Translations under genes and position numbers: made by a program
From: Flavobacteriaceae bacterium
GTDB taxonomy: Bacteria > Bacteroidota > Bacteroidia > Flavobacteriales > Flavobacteriaceae
Assembly: GCA_016780435.1 (NCBI GenBank)
Contig: JADHLU010000035.1
Span: forward strand, 1 to 7,937
Direction: 5' to 3'
Length of the DNA stretch: 7,937 bases
The notes under the pieces: generated by a model
Databases searched by the model: none
Told to the model about the DNA's origin: nothing
What the model saw: only the letters and a program-made list of their open reading frames with translations
In this document: positions 1 through 6,696 of the stretch, in pieces
How positions within the stretch are numbered: position 1 is the first letter of the stretch
How the letters are laid out: the number at the start of each line of letters is the position of its first letter

Positions 1-399
1 CACTACAGCTTCGCTTACTTCACCATTTATAGCCTTGTCCTTAATCCGCTCATACGCCAACTTAAGGGCATTTAGGTGGTGTTTTGAGTGCCCTTCTTTA
101 AGCTTTCGTTTAAGGGCTTGTTCGAGGTAGTATAGGTCTGACTGGTTCTCTAAAATAGGTTGTCGACCTCTTTGGGTTGGGACCGTTCCAGTTAGTAGTT
201 TAGAATAAACCTCAGCAGCAAGAATATTTCCTTGATTGATACGCTCAGTTAATGGAAACGAATTGGGTTTAAGGTTTACACTAAAAGCCCTTCCATTTTG
301 AAGGCGCATTCTCTTGCCTTTGTAGTAAACAATCACTTCTACTTTACCATCGGCTCTTTGATGGATTTTGGGATACGAGATAGACTCATTTTGACTCAT
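1..399 (-). CDS. Tyrosine recombinase/integrase, N-terminal 133 residues (C-terminus off the window)
   Basis: Site-specific recombinase that would integrate and excise the element next to it. The frame is open from ATG at 399 to the left edge (133 codons), so the catalytic domain with the R...HxxR...Y residues is not visible. What is seen is a start PKIHQRADGKVEVIVYYKGK (residues 10-29), which looks like the arm-type DNA-binding beta-sheet region, then a basic helical stretch (about 84-125, with YLEQALKRKL and HLNALKLAYERIK) that fits the SAM-like core-binding domain. It resembles integrases of Bacteroidota mobile elements. ATG 399 is chosen because the only nearby in-frame alternative is a GTG at 408. 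No Shine-Dalgarno motif is seen. Its position next to a truncated tRNA strongly supports the call. Confidence 0.8.
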   Translation of the reverse strand, partial: MSQNESISYPKIHQRADGKVEVIVYYKGKRMRLQNGRAFSVNLKPNSFPLTERINQGNILAAEVYSKLLTGTVPTQRGRQPILENQSDLYYLEQALKRKLKEGHSKHHLNALKLAYERIKDKAINGEVSEAVV

Positions 400-401
400 A
401 A

Positions 402-431
402 TTGACACATTTTTTGGGTTAAATGCGTCAA
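402..431. promoter_or_regulatory. Inverted repeat upstream of the integrase (possible arm site or operator)
   Basis: TTGACACATTT (402-412) and AAATGCGTCAA (421-431) form an 11-bp inverted repeat with one mismatch and an 8-nt spacer. It lies 3 bp upstream of the integrase start codon and about 32 bp from the tRNA core. The position suits an integrase arm-type site, an excisionase site or an autorepressor operator controlling int. The symmetry is seen; the role is inferred. Confidence 0.45.
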
Positions 432-462
432 CTGCTATAAATACTGGCCTTGAGAGATATGC

Positions 463-513
463 AGCACCTGCCTTACAAGCAGGGGGTCGTAGGTTCGAAT
501 CCTACAGGGCCCA
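463..513 (+). other. att site: truncated 3' part of tRNA-Val(UAC)
   Basis: From about 463 the sequence folds as the 3' two-thirds of a tRNA. The anticodon stem CCTGC/GCAGG (467-471/479-483) closes a 7-nt loop CTTACAA with anticodon TAC (474-476, valine). A T-arm GTAGG-TTCGAAT-CCTAC follows at 489-505, then a 3' acceptor strand AGGGCCC (506-512) and discriminator A513, with no encoded CCA. The matching 5' acceptor strand (GGGCCCT) and a D-arm are absent upstream, where the sequence reads ACTGGCCTTGAGAGATATGC. It is therefore a remnant created by integration, not a functional tRNA. The crossover probably falls in or near the anticodon arm, as is common for tyrosine recombinases using tRNA genes. 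Confidence 0.75.
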
Positions 514-524
514 CTTAAGCGCAC

Positions 525-556
525 AAAAAGCCGATGCAAATGCATCGGCTTTTTTT
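525..556 (+). terminator. Rho-independent terminator of the tRNA-Val locus
   Basis: Stem GCCGATGC (530-537) and GCATCGGC (542-549) with loop AAAT, flanked by A5 (525-529) and a T run (550-556). The A/T flanks make it effectively bidirectional. It starts 12 bp after the tRNA discriminator base, so it most likely ended the original tRNA transcript. Confidence 0.8.
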
Positions 557-558
557 AT

Positions 559-610
559 GCGCAAAAGCCGTCGCAAGCTTGCTTGCGTAAGGCGCCGCTT
601 GTCAGCGGCT
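559..610. repeat. Cluster of short inverted repeats, without a T-tract
   Basis: CGCAAGC/GCTTGCG (572-578/581-587) is a perfect 7-bp inverted repeat with almost no loop. GCCGC/GCGGC (594-598/605-609) forms a second hairpin, and AGCCG (566-570) can pair instead with CGGCT (606-610). The start of the block (GCGCAAAAGCCG, 559-570) resembles the start of the terminator block just upstream (GCGCACAAAAAGCCG, 519-533), as if that segment had been duplicated and diverged. No coding potential is seen. It may be a degenerate terminator or a REP-like element. Confidence 0.35.
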
Positions 611-638
611 AATCCTGTGGTCTCAAGGGTGACGCAAT

Positions 639-920
639 CTAGCGTTTCACCTCAATGGTAGTAGGGTTGTAAATGCCGGAGGTGATAAAGCTCAACAATC
701 CGTCTAGAAACGAATGCTTGATTACTACTTCATAGTCTTTAGCTCCGCCCGCGAGCAGTTGGGTGTCAGGAGTTTTTCCGGAGATCAATCCGCCTAAGAA
801 GTTGTGCTGAGTAGCCTTCACGTTTAATCCTTGTTGGGCTCCTTCTCCGACTACTGTTTTGTGCACGTAGCACGAGTTCAGTTAAAAAGCTAGCAATGCG
901 AGTAAAATGATTTTTTTCAT
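639..920 (-). pseudogene. Bor-family lipoprotein with a nonsense codon in its signal peptide
   Basis: The frame from ATG 920 reads MKKIILLALLAF, then TAA (882-884), then LNSC and the rest of the protein in the same frame up to TAG at 639-641. Without the stop this is a complete 93-residue lipoprotein with lipobox LNSC (positions 14-17). The C-terminal part FLDGLLSFITSGIYNP (71-86) closely matches the Bor signature (phage lambda: FVNGLLGFITLGIYTP), and the length also fits Bor (97 aa). Bor proteins are outer-membrane lipoproteins linked in enterobacteria to serum resistance; the role in Bacteroidota is unknown. Initiation at GTG 866 could make a 75-aa product, but it would lack both the signal peptide and the lipid-anchor cysteine, so the gene is probably inactive unless the TAA is a sequencing error or is read through. 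A weak promoter-like pattern (minus strand: TTG at 972-970, 16 nt, TAACTTTTTG at 953-944) lies upstream. Confidence 0.7.
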
Positions 921-1041
921 ACAATTCAGGTTTACTTAGTGCGCAAAAAGTTAAGTCTTTCTATGAACTCAATTTATCGCTGGCTATAATAAATTCACAA
1001 CTTGTATATTTATCCTTGAACAAAATTGAAATAATTTAATA

Positions 1042-2541
1042 ATGAACCTGAGACATTCTTTTTTGCCTCTTATTTTGGCGCTAATACTTGCGGGTTGTGA
1101 AAAAGATCAACAAGAGGAGCCGTTGCCAAAATATTCTCTATTTGTCAGTGCATCTGGCGGTGGAAAAGTATCTACCGAGGGAGGATTATTTTCCGAAGGT
1201 GAGCTTGTAACTGTTCAGGCTATTGCTGATCGAGGATATGTGTTTAGTGGATGGGAAGGTATCGAGAACACAGATTCAACAATTGAGGTTTCAGTCAACC
1301 AACCACTTACGTTAAAGGCTAATTTTGAACTCAATGTTGAAAGTATCAATAATACTGTTCCTTTTATTGTAAAAGAACTGGTTGATAATACTGGTTATAT
1401 TCTTGCGATAGAAAATGGAAAGAAGACGTGTTATTTAATAGATCACTTAGGTCAAAGGCTTCGAACATGGAACTTCGAATTACCCTTGGGCCAAGACGCC
1501 GAACTAGCCCCTGATGGTTCGTTATACGGTTTATTTCAGGTGCCTGATCCCAATAATGACATGACTTTTGGGGGAAAGAGTGGCCTTGTACGGAAGATTG
1601 ATAAGATGAACCAGGTAGTTTGGGAATTCAAAATTTCTAGTGAGAATGAAATCACCCATCACGATCTTGAATTGTTACCTAACGGTAACGTCTTGGTTTT
1701 GGTTTGGCAAAGGATTCTTAAGGAAGAAGCTGCTCAACTGGGCTATATCACCAACAATGACCTTTTTATAGAAAAGGTGGTAGAAATTAGCCCAGATTTA
1801 GATGAGATTGTATGGGAATGGAGTAGTTGGGATCATATTGTACAAAAAAAGACTGCAGACCACCCAAGTTTTGGAGAGCCTAAGGACTACAAGAATAAGA
1901 TTGATATAATGTACAATTATCAGTCAGATTATCATCGATTTATTGAAATAGGAGATATCATGCACGCGAATGGACTCGCTTACTTACCCGAGTTAGACTT
2001 AATCGCTATAAGTATTAATTTTTATAACGAGGTGTGGTTCATTGATCATAGTGTCTCTACAGTAGAAGCTAGAGGTTCAATCGGAGGCAATTTCAATGTT
2101 GGAGGTGACCTGGTCTATCGTCTAGGAAACCCAACGGCCTATGGCGAATCGACCCCCAAACTATTAGATTTTAATCACCACCCATCTATTGTAAGCTCTG
2201 ATAAAGGGGACGGTTTGCTTATTTTCAACAATAATGGAGGCGAAAAGCGCTCCAAAGTCATGGAATTCAAACTTCCTTCATTTTCAAGTATCCCTGTTGA
2301 AATTGGTCCAAGTCCAAAGCTGGTTTTTGAGTATTCTAATGATGAAATGTTTTTTGAAATTGTTGGAGGCGCCGTTCGCTTACCTAATGGTAATACCCTT
2401 ATTTGCGAGGGTGATTTTGGATTTTGGGAAGTTAATGGCTCGGGACAGGTACTTTGGAAATACGATGGGCAAGGCTCCACTTTTTGGAGAGGATTATACT
2501 ACGCTAAAGAAAGCAGTGCCATTCGTAATTTAGGATTATAG
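1042..2541 (+). CDS. Arylsulfotransferase (ASST) family lipoprotein with an N-terminal InlB-like repeat
   Basis: Predicted outer-membrane lipoprotein of the PAPS-independent aryl-sulfate sulfotransferase family, which moves sulfate between phenolic compounds through a sulfo-histidine. The signal peptide ends in lipobox LAGC (16-19). EKDQQEE follows the cysteine and resembles the acidic/lysine surface-export signal of Bacteroidota lipoproteins. Residues about 31-96 form a divergent InlB B-repeat (GGGKVS, YVFSGWEG, LKANFE). Residues about 107-485 are the ASST propeller: HHDLELLPNGNVLVL (206-220), HAN (308-310, matching the His-x-Asn of E. coli ASST), NEVWFIDHS (329-337) and FNHHP (377-381), where H379 or H380 is the likely catalytic histidine. 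The equivalent of the E. coli active-site arginine after the HxN strand is not obvious (SINFYNEVW). Sampled stretches look AT-richer than the next gene. A TATCCTTG (1011-1018) resembles a Bacteroidota -7 box, but no -33 box is evident. Sulfotransferase activity is inferred. Confidence 0.78.
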   Translation: MNLRHSFLPLILALILAGCEKDQQEEPLPKYSLFVSASGGGKVSTEGGLFSEGELVTVQAIADRGYVFSGWEGIENTDSTIEVSVNQPLTLKANFELNVESINNTVPFIVKELVDNTGYILAIENGKKTCYLIDHLGQRLRTWNFELPLGQDAELAPDGSLYGLFQVPDPNNDMTFGGKSGLVRKIDKMNQVVWEFKISSENEITHHDLELLPNGNVLVLVWQRILKEEAAQLGYITNNDLFIEKVVEISPDLDEIVWEWSSWDHIVQKKTADHPSFGEPKDYKNKIDIMYNYQSDYHRFIEIGDIMHANGLAYLPELDLIAISINFYNEVWFIDHSVSTVEARGSIGGNFNVGGDLVYRLGNPTAYGESTPKLLDFNHHPSIVSSDKGDGLLIFNNNGGEKRSKVMEFKLPSFSSIPVEIGPSPKLVFEYSNDEMFFEIVGGAVRLPNGNTLICEGDFGFWEVNGSGQVLWKYDGQGSTFWRGLYYAKESSAIRNLGL

Positions 2542-2564
2542 CCAAAGTAAAATCTAGAGCACTT

Positions 2565-2593
2565 TTTGTACTATCTTGTTAGGTACAATTGTA
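2565..2593 (+). promoter_or_regulatory. Candidate promoter with overlapping operator-like repeats before the BNR gene
   Basis: TTTG at 2565-2568 and TACAATTG at 2584-2591 resemble the Bacteroidota -33 (TTTG) and -7 (TAnnTTTG) elements, with one mismatch and a slightly short 15-nt spacer. TTGTAC (2566-2571) and GTACAA (2583-2588) form an inverted repeat, and TACAATTGTA (2584-2593) is a perfect 10-bp palindrome. Three TTGTA-type half-sites therefore overlap the putative promoter, 17 bp before the start codon, as expected for a repressor or activator site. Function is inferred. Confidence 0.35.
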
Positions 2594-2609
2594 AAAATAC
2601 CAGAACAAG

Positions 2610-5600
2610 ATGAGACACTTTTCTATAGTATGCGCTCTTTTTATGAGCGTGCTGTTCGCCGGCCCTTTAAGTGCCCAGCGGAAAAAATCTTCAGGATCTG
2701 CTGACAATTCTTCAGAGATCTCCCTAAACGCCTTCGAATTTAGAAATATTGGTCCGGCATTTTTATCGGGTCGTATCGCTGACATTGCCATTGACCCTAA
2801 CAACGAGAATCGATGGTTTGTTGCGGTTGGATCTGGTGGTGTCTGGAAGACCGATAATGCAGGAACCACCTGGCAGCCCTTGTTTGACGAGGAGGGTTCT
2901 TATTCTATGGGGTGCGTGACCATAGACCCGTCAAATAGCCAAGTGATTTGGGTAGGTACTGGAGAGAATGTTGGCGGCCGACACGTCGCCTATGGAGATG
3001 GAATCTACAAATCAGAAGATGGAGGAGCCAGTTGGAACAATATGGGCCTCAAGACTTCTGAACATATTTCAAAAATAGTGGTGCATCCGACCGATCCTAA
3101 TACGGTTTGGGTAGCTGCTCAAGGTCCGCTCTGGAGTAAAGGCGGAGAGCGCGGAGTATACAAAACTTCTGATGGTGGAAAAACCTGGAAGCAAGTGCTC
3201 GGAGACAACGAGTGGACAGGGGCCACCGAATTGGTGATCGACCCTAGAAATCCAGAAGTGATTTATGCCGCTACCTGGGACAGACACAGAACGGTTGCTG
3301 CACTTATGGGCGGAGGCCCGGGGTCTGGATTACACCGTTCAACCGACGGTGGAGAAACCTGGACTAAGCTAAGTCAAGGACTGCCCACCTCTAATATGGG
3401 CAAGATCGGACTGGCCATCTCTCCTCAGCAGCCAGATGTGCTTTATGCAGCCATTGAGCTCGATCGAAAAAGCGGCGCAGTTTACCGCTCGGCTGACAGA
3501 GGCGCATCATGGACCAAGATGTCTAACACGGTTTCGGGCGGAACAGGTCCGCACTACTACCAAGAACTCTACGCCAGCCCACATAAATTTGACCGACTGT
3601 ATCTCATGAATGTGCGCGTGCTTACTTCTGAAGATGGGGGTAAAACCTTCGCAGAATTAAAAGAAGAAAAGAAGCATTCAGATAACCATGCTATTGCCTT
3701 TAAAAAGGACGATCCGAACTACTTAATGATCGGAACCGATGCCGGTATTTATGAGAGTTTTGATCTAGCTGAGAATTGGCGTTACATCAAAAACCTTCCG
3801 CTTACTCAATTCTACAAAGTTGCCGTTAATAATGCTGAGCCCTTTTATCACGTGTTTGGTGGAACTCAAGATAATGGATCGGCCGGAGGCCCTTCAGCCA
3901 CCGACGAGGTTCAAGGTATTAGCAATAAGCATTGGTATAAGACGCTATTTGCAGACGGACATCAATCGGCAACCGACCCTGAGTTTAACGACATCATCTA
4001 TGCCGAGACGCAGCAGGGTGGTCTTCACCGGGTAGACCTAACCACTGGTGAACCTTTAGCTATTCAGCCTCAAGCATTTTTGGGTGATCCGCATGAGCGC
4101 TTCAATTGGGATGCTCCGATTTTAGTTTCTCCTCATAATCCTGCCCGACTGTATTTTGCTTCTTACCGGGTATGGAAGTCAGAATCAAGGGGGGATGATT
4201 GGACGCCGATTTCAGAAGATCTTACGCGAAACGAGGAGCGCCTTAACCTTCCAATTATGGGTCGACAGCAGTCGTGGGATAACGCCTGGGATGTAATGGC
4301 CATGTCTAACTACAATACGATCACTTCACTTAGTGAATCTCCCGTTAAAGAGGGCTTACTCTACGCCGGAACCGATGATGGATTTGTGCAGTTTACCGAA
4401 GACGGAGGTGCAAACTGGACCGCTATACCGGTGTCCAAAATGGGACTACCCGAGCGCAGCTTTGTCAATGATATTAAAGCCGACCTTCACGATGAAAACA
4501 CGGTTTATGTGGTTCTTGACAATCACAAAGAAGGTGATTTTAACCCATATCTTTTTAAGAGTACCGATAAAGGAAAAACATGGAAGTCGATCAGTGCAAA
4601 TTTGCCGAAGCGTACTTTACTATGGCGCATTGTTCAAGACCATATAGACCCTCAGTTGCTGTTTTTAGCCACCGAGTTTGGTGTTTACACCACTCTTAAC
4701 GGTGGACAGCACTGGCAAAAGCTGCCAGGCACTCCGAATATGGCCTTTAGAGATCTGACCATACAAAAACGTGAAAACGACTTGGTGGCCGCTTCGTTTG
4801 GACGTGGTTTTTATGTGCTAGATGATTACAGCGCCTTGCGTCAAATGAAGCCTAGTTCGCTTAGTGAACCGGCCGCACTCTTTGAAACTAGACCGGCTAA
4901 ATGGTTTATTCCGAGAAACAACTTAGGAAATACAGGGGCCGACTTCTACATCGCCGATAACCCAACCTTTGGGGCAGTTTTCACTTACCATTTGTCTCAA
5001 GACTTTAAAACGGCTAGAGAATTGCGTCAAGAGCGCGAAAAAAAGGCGAATACAGCAAAAGCTTCAATTCCGTTTGTCGGCTATGATTCGCTTGACGACG
5101 AGTTGTTAGAGCCAGAGGCTTTAGCCTGGATTTTAATCCAAGACCAACAGGGAAATGTGGTTAGAAAAATAAGCGAAAAAGCAAAAAAGGGAAGTCATCG
5201 AATGGCATGGGATCTTAGACATGCTTACACTGCTCCATTAGTACTCGACAAAGATGCTCGTGTCGCAGAAACAGGCCCTATGGTGCGACCTGGTACATTT
5301 AAAGCCTCGCTTATTGTCGAGAAGGGCGGAACGGTACTTGCGCGAACTAGCCCGGTTAGCTTTGAGGTCAAACCCATACGCGATGGAGTCCTTCAAGGGG
5401 TAGACTTCAAGACCAATGAGGCATTTAGATCTGACTACGCGGCTGTTGAGGCTTCTTATTTGGCATTTAATCAATCGCTTAATTCAGTTGAAGAGCGTAT
5501 AAGTGTTTTACGCGCAAATACCGCACGTTTGTTCAATAACTTAAAAGACCTTCAGGCTATCAACGAATTGGGTTTACAGTTGGCTGCTTTAAAAAAGCAA

Positions 5601-5846
5601 AGTACGGTTAGCCCCTCTCGTGATGAGGTTGGTGAAAAGGATGTAGATACCGCTTTGAGTAACCTAAGAATGGCTTCTCGCGGATTTTCAACTACATATG
5701 GACCAACACCTTTGCACAAGAGATCATTGAGTCAGGCTAAAGAACTACTTAAGGCTGACATGGATGAGTTAGATGGTATTATGTTGAGTCTAAATGAGTT
5801 CATCAACGAACTCGAGTCTTCAAGAGGGATAAAGGTTATTCATTAA
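2610..5846 (+). CDS. Large secreted Asp-box (BNR/VPS10-sortilin-like) beta-propeller protein
   Basis: Exported 1078-residue protein of the type usually annotated in Bacteroidota as 'glycosyl hydrolase, BNR repeat' or VPS10/sortilin-domain protein. No enzymatic activity is established for the family; binding of extracellular ligands is a guess. The signal peptide is residues 1-22 (hydrophobic VCALFMSVLFAG, cleavage near LSA-Q). Asp-box motifs (S-x-D-x-G-x-T-W) lie at about 80-88, 134-142, 185-193, 243-251, 293-301, 339-347, 595-603 and 650-658. Degenerate ones are at 382-390, 523-531 and 694-702. This suggests two propellers covering about 45-740. Residues about 835-920 look like Ig-like beta sandwich (WILIQDQQGNVVRKI; RPGTFKASLIVEKG). 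The C-terminus from about 930 is helical and Gln/Leu/Glu-rich. No type IX secretion C-terminal domain is seen. The length is typical of the family. It lies 68 bp after the ASST gene, with no clear terminator between them, but has its own candidate promoter. Confidence 0.85.
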   Translation: MRHFSIVCALFMSVLFAGPLSAQRKKSSGSADNSSEISLNAFEFRNIGPAFLSGRIADIAIDPNNENRWFVAVGSGGVWKTDNAGTTWQPLFDEEGSYSMGCVTIDPSNSQVIWVGTGENVGGRHVAYGDGIYKSEDGGASWNNMGLKTSEHISKIVVHPTDPNTVWVAAQGPLWSKGGERGVYKTSDGGKTWKQVLGDNEWTGATELVIDPRNPEVIYAATWDRHRTVAALMGGGPGSGLHRSTDGGETWTKLSQGLPTSNMGKIGLAISPQQPDVLYAAIELDRKSGAVYRSADRGASWTKMSNTVSGGTGPHYYQELYASPHKFDRLYLMNVRVLTSEDGGKTFAELKEEKKHSDNHAIAFKKDDPNYLMIGTDAGIYESFDLAENWRYIKNLPLTQFYKVAVNNAEPFYHVFGGTQDNGSAGGPSATDEVQGISNKHWYKTLFADGHQSATDPEFNDIIYAETQQGGLHRVDLTTGEPLAIQPQAFLGDPHERFNWDAPILVSPHNPARLYFASYRVWKSESRGDDWTPISEDLTRNEERLNLPIMGRQQSWDNAWDVMAMSNYNTITSLSESPVKEGLLYAGTDDGFVQFTEDGGANWTAIPVSKMGLPERSFVNDIKADLHDENTVYVVLDNHKEGDFNPYLFKSTDKGKTWKSISANLPKRTLLWRIVQDHIDPQLLFLATEFGVYTTLNGGQHWQKLPGTPNMAFRDLTIQKRENDLVAASFGRGFYVLDDYSALRQMKPSSLSEPAALFETRPAKWFIPRNNLGNTGADFYIADNPTFGAVFTYHLSQDFKTARELRQEREKKANTAKASIPFVGYDSLDDELLEPEALAWILIQDQQGNVVRKISEKAKKGSHRMAWDLRHAYTAPLVLDKDARVAETGPMVRPGTFKASLIVEKGGTVLARTSPVSFEVKPIRDGVLQGVDFKTNEAFRSDYAAVEASYLAFNQSLNSVEERISVLRANTARLFNNLKDLQAINELGLQLAALKKQSTVSPSRDEVGEKDVDTALSNLRMASRGFSTTYGPTPLHKRSLSQAKELLKADMDELDGIMLSLNEFINELESSRGIKVIH

Positions 5847-5864
5847 TCTCACAGTTCAAATTTC

Positions 5865-5893
5865 AAAAAGCCGCTCATTTGAGCGGCTTTTTT
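5865..5893. terminator. Bidirectional terminator between convergent genes
   Basis: Stem GCCGCTC (5870-5876) and GAGCGGC (5881-5887) with loop ATTT, flanked by A5 (5865-5869) and T6 (5888-5893). It works in either direction, serving the BNR gene (stop ending at 5846) and the phosphodiesterase gene on the other strand. The latter's TAA stop (5892-5894) lies inside the flanking A/T tract, so its last codons encode part of the terminator. Confidence 0.85.
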
Positions 5894-6638
5894 AATTGGC
5901 GCCATCTAGATATTCACGTACCCTTAGTGGCTGATCGGTATTGATGTAATCGAGCCCTGACTCTATGCTCCAATTCCAGGCCTTTGGGGTATCAGGCACA
6001 GCCCATAATCGAACGGGTTTATCAAAGGTCTTTGCCCTATTTATAAAAGAAGTCAATCGTTCACGGTTGTCTTTCGTTAGCACTGCCTCTCCGTTCCAAT
6101 TTGAAAATCGCCTAAACGATTGGCTGATCATGGCCACTTTAGACCAAGATTCTATTGGGGTTTGATCTATTTCTTGACAATCAAAAAATAGGTAATCAGG
6201 GTAATTCAGGTAGTCTTTGGGTGAAGGCCTATTTCCGGATATTACCAGTCGTATGCCGCTGTCCAGTGATGGGTAGGTGAAGGGCAGAATGGCCTCTGCC
6301 GCTCCGATAACGGCCTCTAGACTTTGATAAGCCTCGGTTTTAATATCGATTAATAGGTAAAGGTTTGTAACCCTCGGATCTTCATCGAGGACTAACTGCA
6401 ACAGCGGTTCTATATAAGCTGATTGAAGCGTTTTAGTTGAATCTATGCTCTCGAGCTCGTGGGCGACGTATAAAATGGAGTCTTTTAAGATTACATCGAC
6501 CTCAATAGAAGAAGCATTGGCCTCAAGTGCCCCGAAAAGGGGCTTCGGTTGGGCATAGTCGTTGTGTGAGTGAATGCCTATTTGGGCCAGTGCTCCCCAG
6601 GTAAACCCTATAAAAACAACTAAAACGAATCTTTTCAT
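5892..6638 (-). CDS. Secreted PLC-like/GDPD-superfamily phosphodiesterase (AIM6-like)
   Basis: Predicted periplasmic or secreted member of the TIM-barrel phosphodiesterase superfamily that includes PI-PLC and glycerophosphodiester phosphodiesterases, closest in pattern to the AIM6-like uncharacterised group. The start is set at ATG 6638 (248 aa), because two further upstream codons would need GTG 6644 and the signal peptide MKRFVLVVFIGFTWGALA-Q starts neatly here. Catalytic-type residues are present in order: HSHNDY (23-28), IEVDV with E46 and D48, and H60 (VAHE). An LLIDIK strand follows, and a C-terminal YINTDQP typical of the superfamily. Hydrolysis of a phosphodiester is expected from the fold, but the substrate is unknown. 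It is convergent with the BNR gene and divergent from the small membrane-protein operon. Confidence 0.8.
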   Translation of the reverse strand: MKRFVLVVFIGFTWGALAQIGIHSHNDYAQPKPLFGALEANASSIEVDVILKDSILYVAHELESIDSTKTLQSAYIEPLLQLVLDEDPRVTNLYLLIDIKTEAYQSLEAVIGAAEAILPFTYPSLDSGIRLVISGNRPSPKDYLNYPDYLFFDCQEIDQTPIESWSKVAMISQSFRRFSNWNGEAVLTKDNRERLTSFINRAKTFDKPVRLWAVPDTPKAWNWSIESGLDYINTDQPLRVREYLDGAN

Positions 6639-6696
6639 GGCCACGGATACTGCTTTGCTTATTGAAAATACCTATTTTGAATCAAATGCACGTACA

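Larger units (their letters stand above)
1..513. mobile_element. End of an integrative element inserted at a tRNA-Val gene (partial)
   Basis: This end of the element is defined by two things seen together: a tyrosine-recombinase gene whose start faces the junction, and a tRNA-Val 3' fragment lacking its 5' half. Elements that integrate into the 3' end of a tRNA leave a rebuilt tRNA at one end and a displaced 3' duplicate at the other. Here the displaced copy is followed by what looks like the native tRNA terminator, so chromosome lies to the right and the element extends left beyond the window. Whether it is a prophage, an ICE or an integrated island cannot be told, because only the integrase end is present. 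The exact boundary depends on the length of the att core, which I place near 463-513. Confidence 0.7.

Noticed and set aside
441..513. An intact tRNA-Val gene
   Set aside because: No 5' acceptor strand complementary to AGGGCCC and no D-stem can be found upstream of the anticodon arm, so only the 3' part is present.
639..866. A functional 75-aa gene starting at GTG 866
   Set aside because: The frame continues upstream through a lipobox cysteine and a signal-peptide start at 920, interrupted only by one TAA, so the GTG is more likely internal to a broken lipoprotein gene.
2175..2480. Open frame on the minus strand inside the ASST gene
   Set aside because: It lies wholly within a well-supported gene on the other strand and shows no domain-like sequence; likewise the plus-strand frame at 2234-2533.
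2542..2609. Terminator between the ASST and BNR genes
   Set aside because: The only pairings (for example AAAGT with ACTTT) are short and weak, and no stable stem with a following T-run is present.
4333..4647. Alternative-frame open reading frame inside the BNR gene
   Set aside because: It is a shadow of the Asp-box coding sequence, with no recognisable protein features; the same holds for 3820-4035, the minus frames at 3069-3287 and 5238-5474, and 2579-2869, which overlaps the BNR gene start.
5700..5846. Type IX secretion C-terminal sorting domain on the BNR protein
   Set aside because: The C-terminus is helical and charged, lacks the Ig-like beta pattern and the terminal K-x-x-K-type motif expected of such domains.
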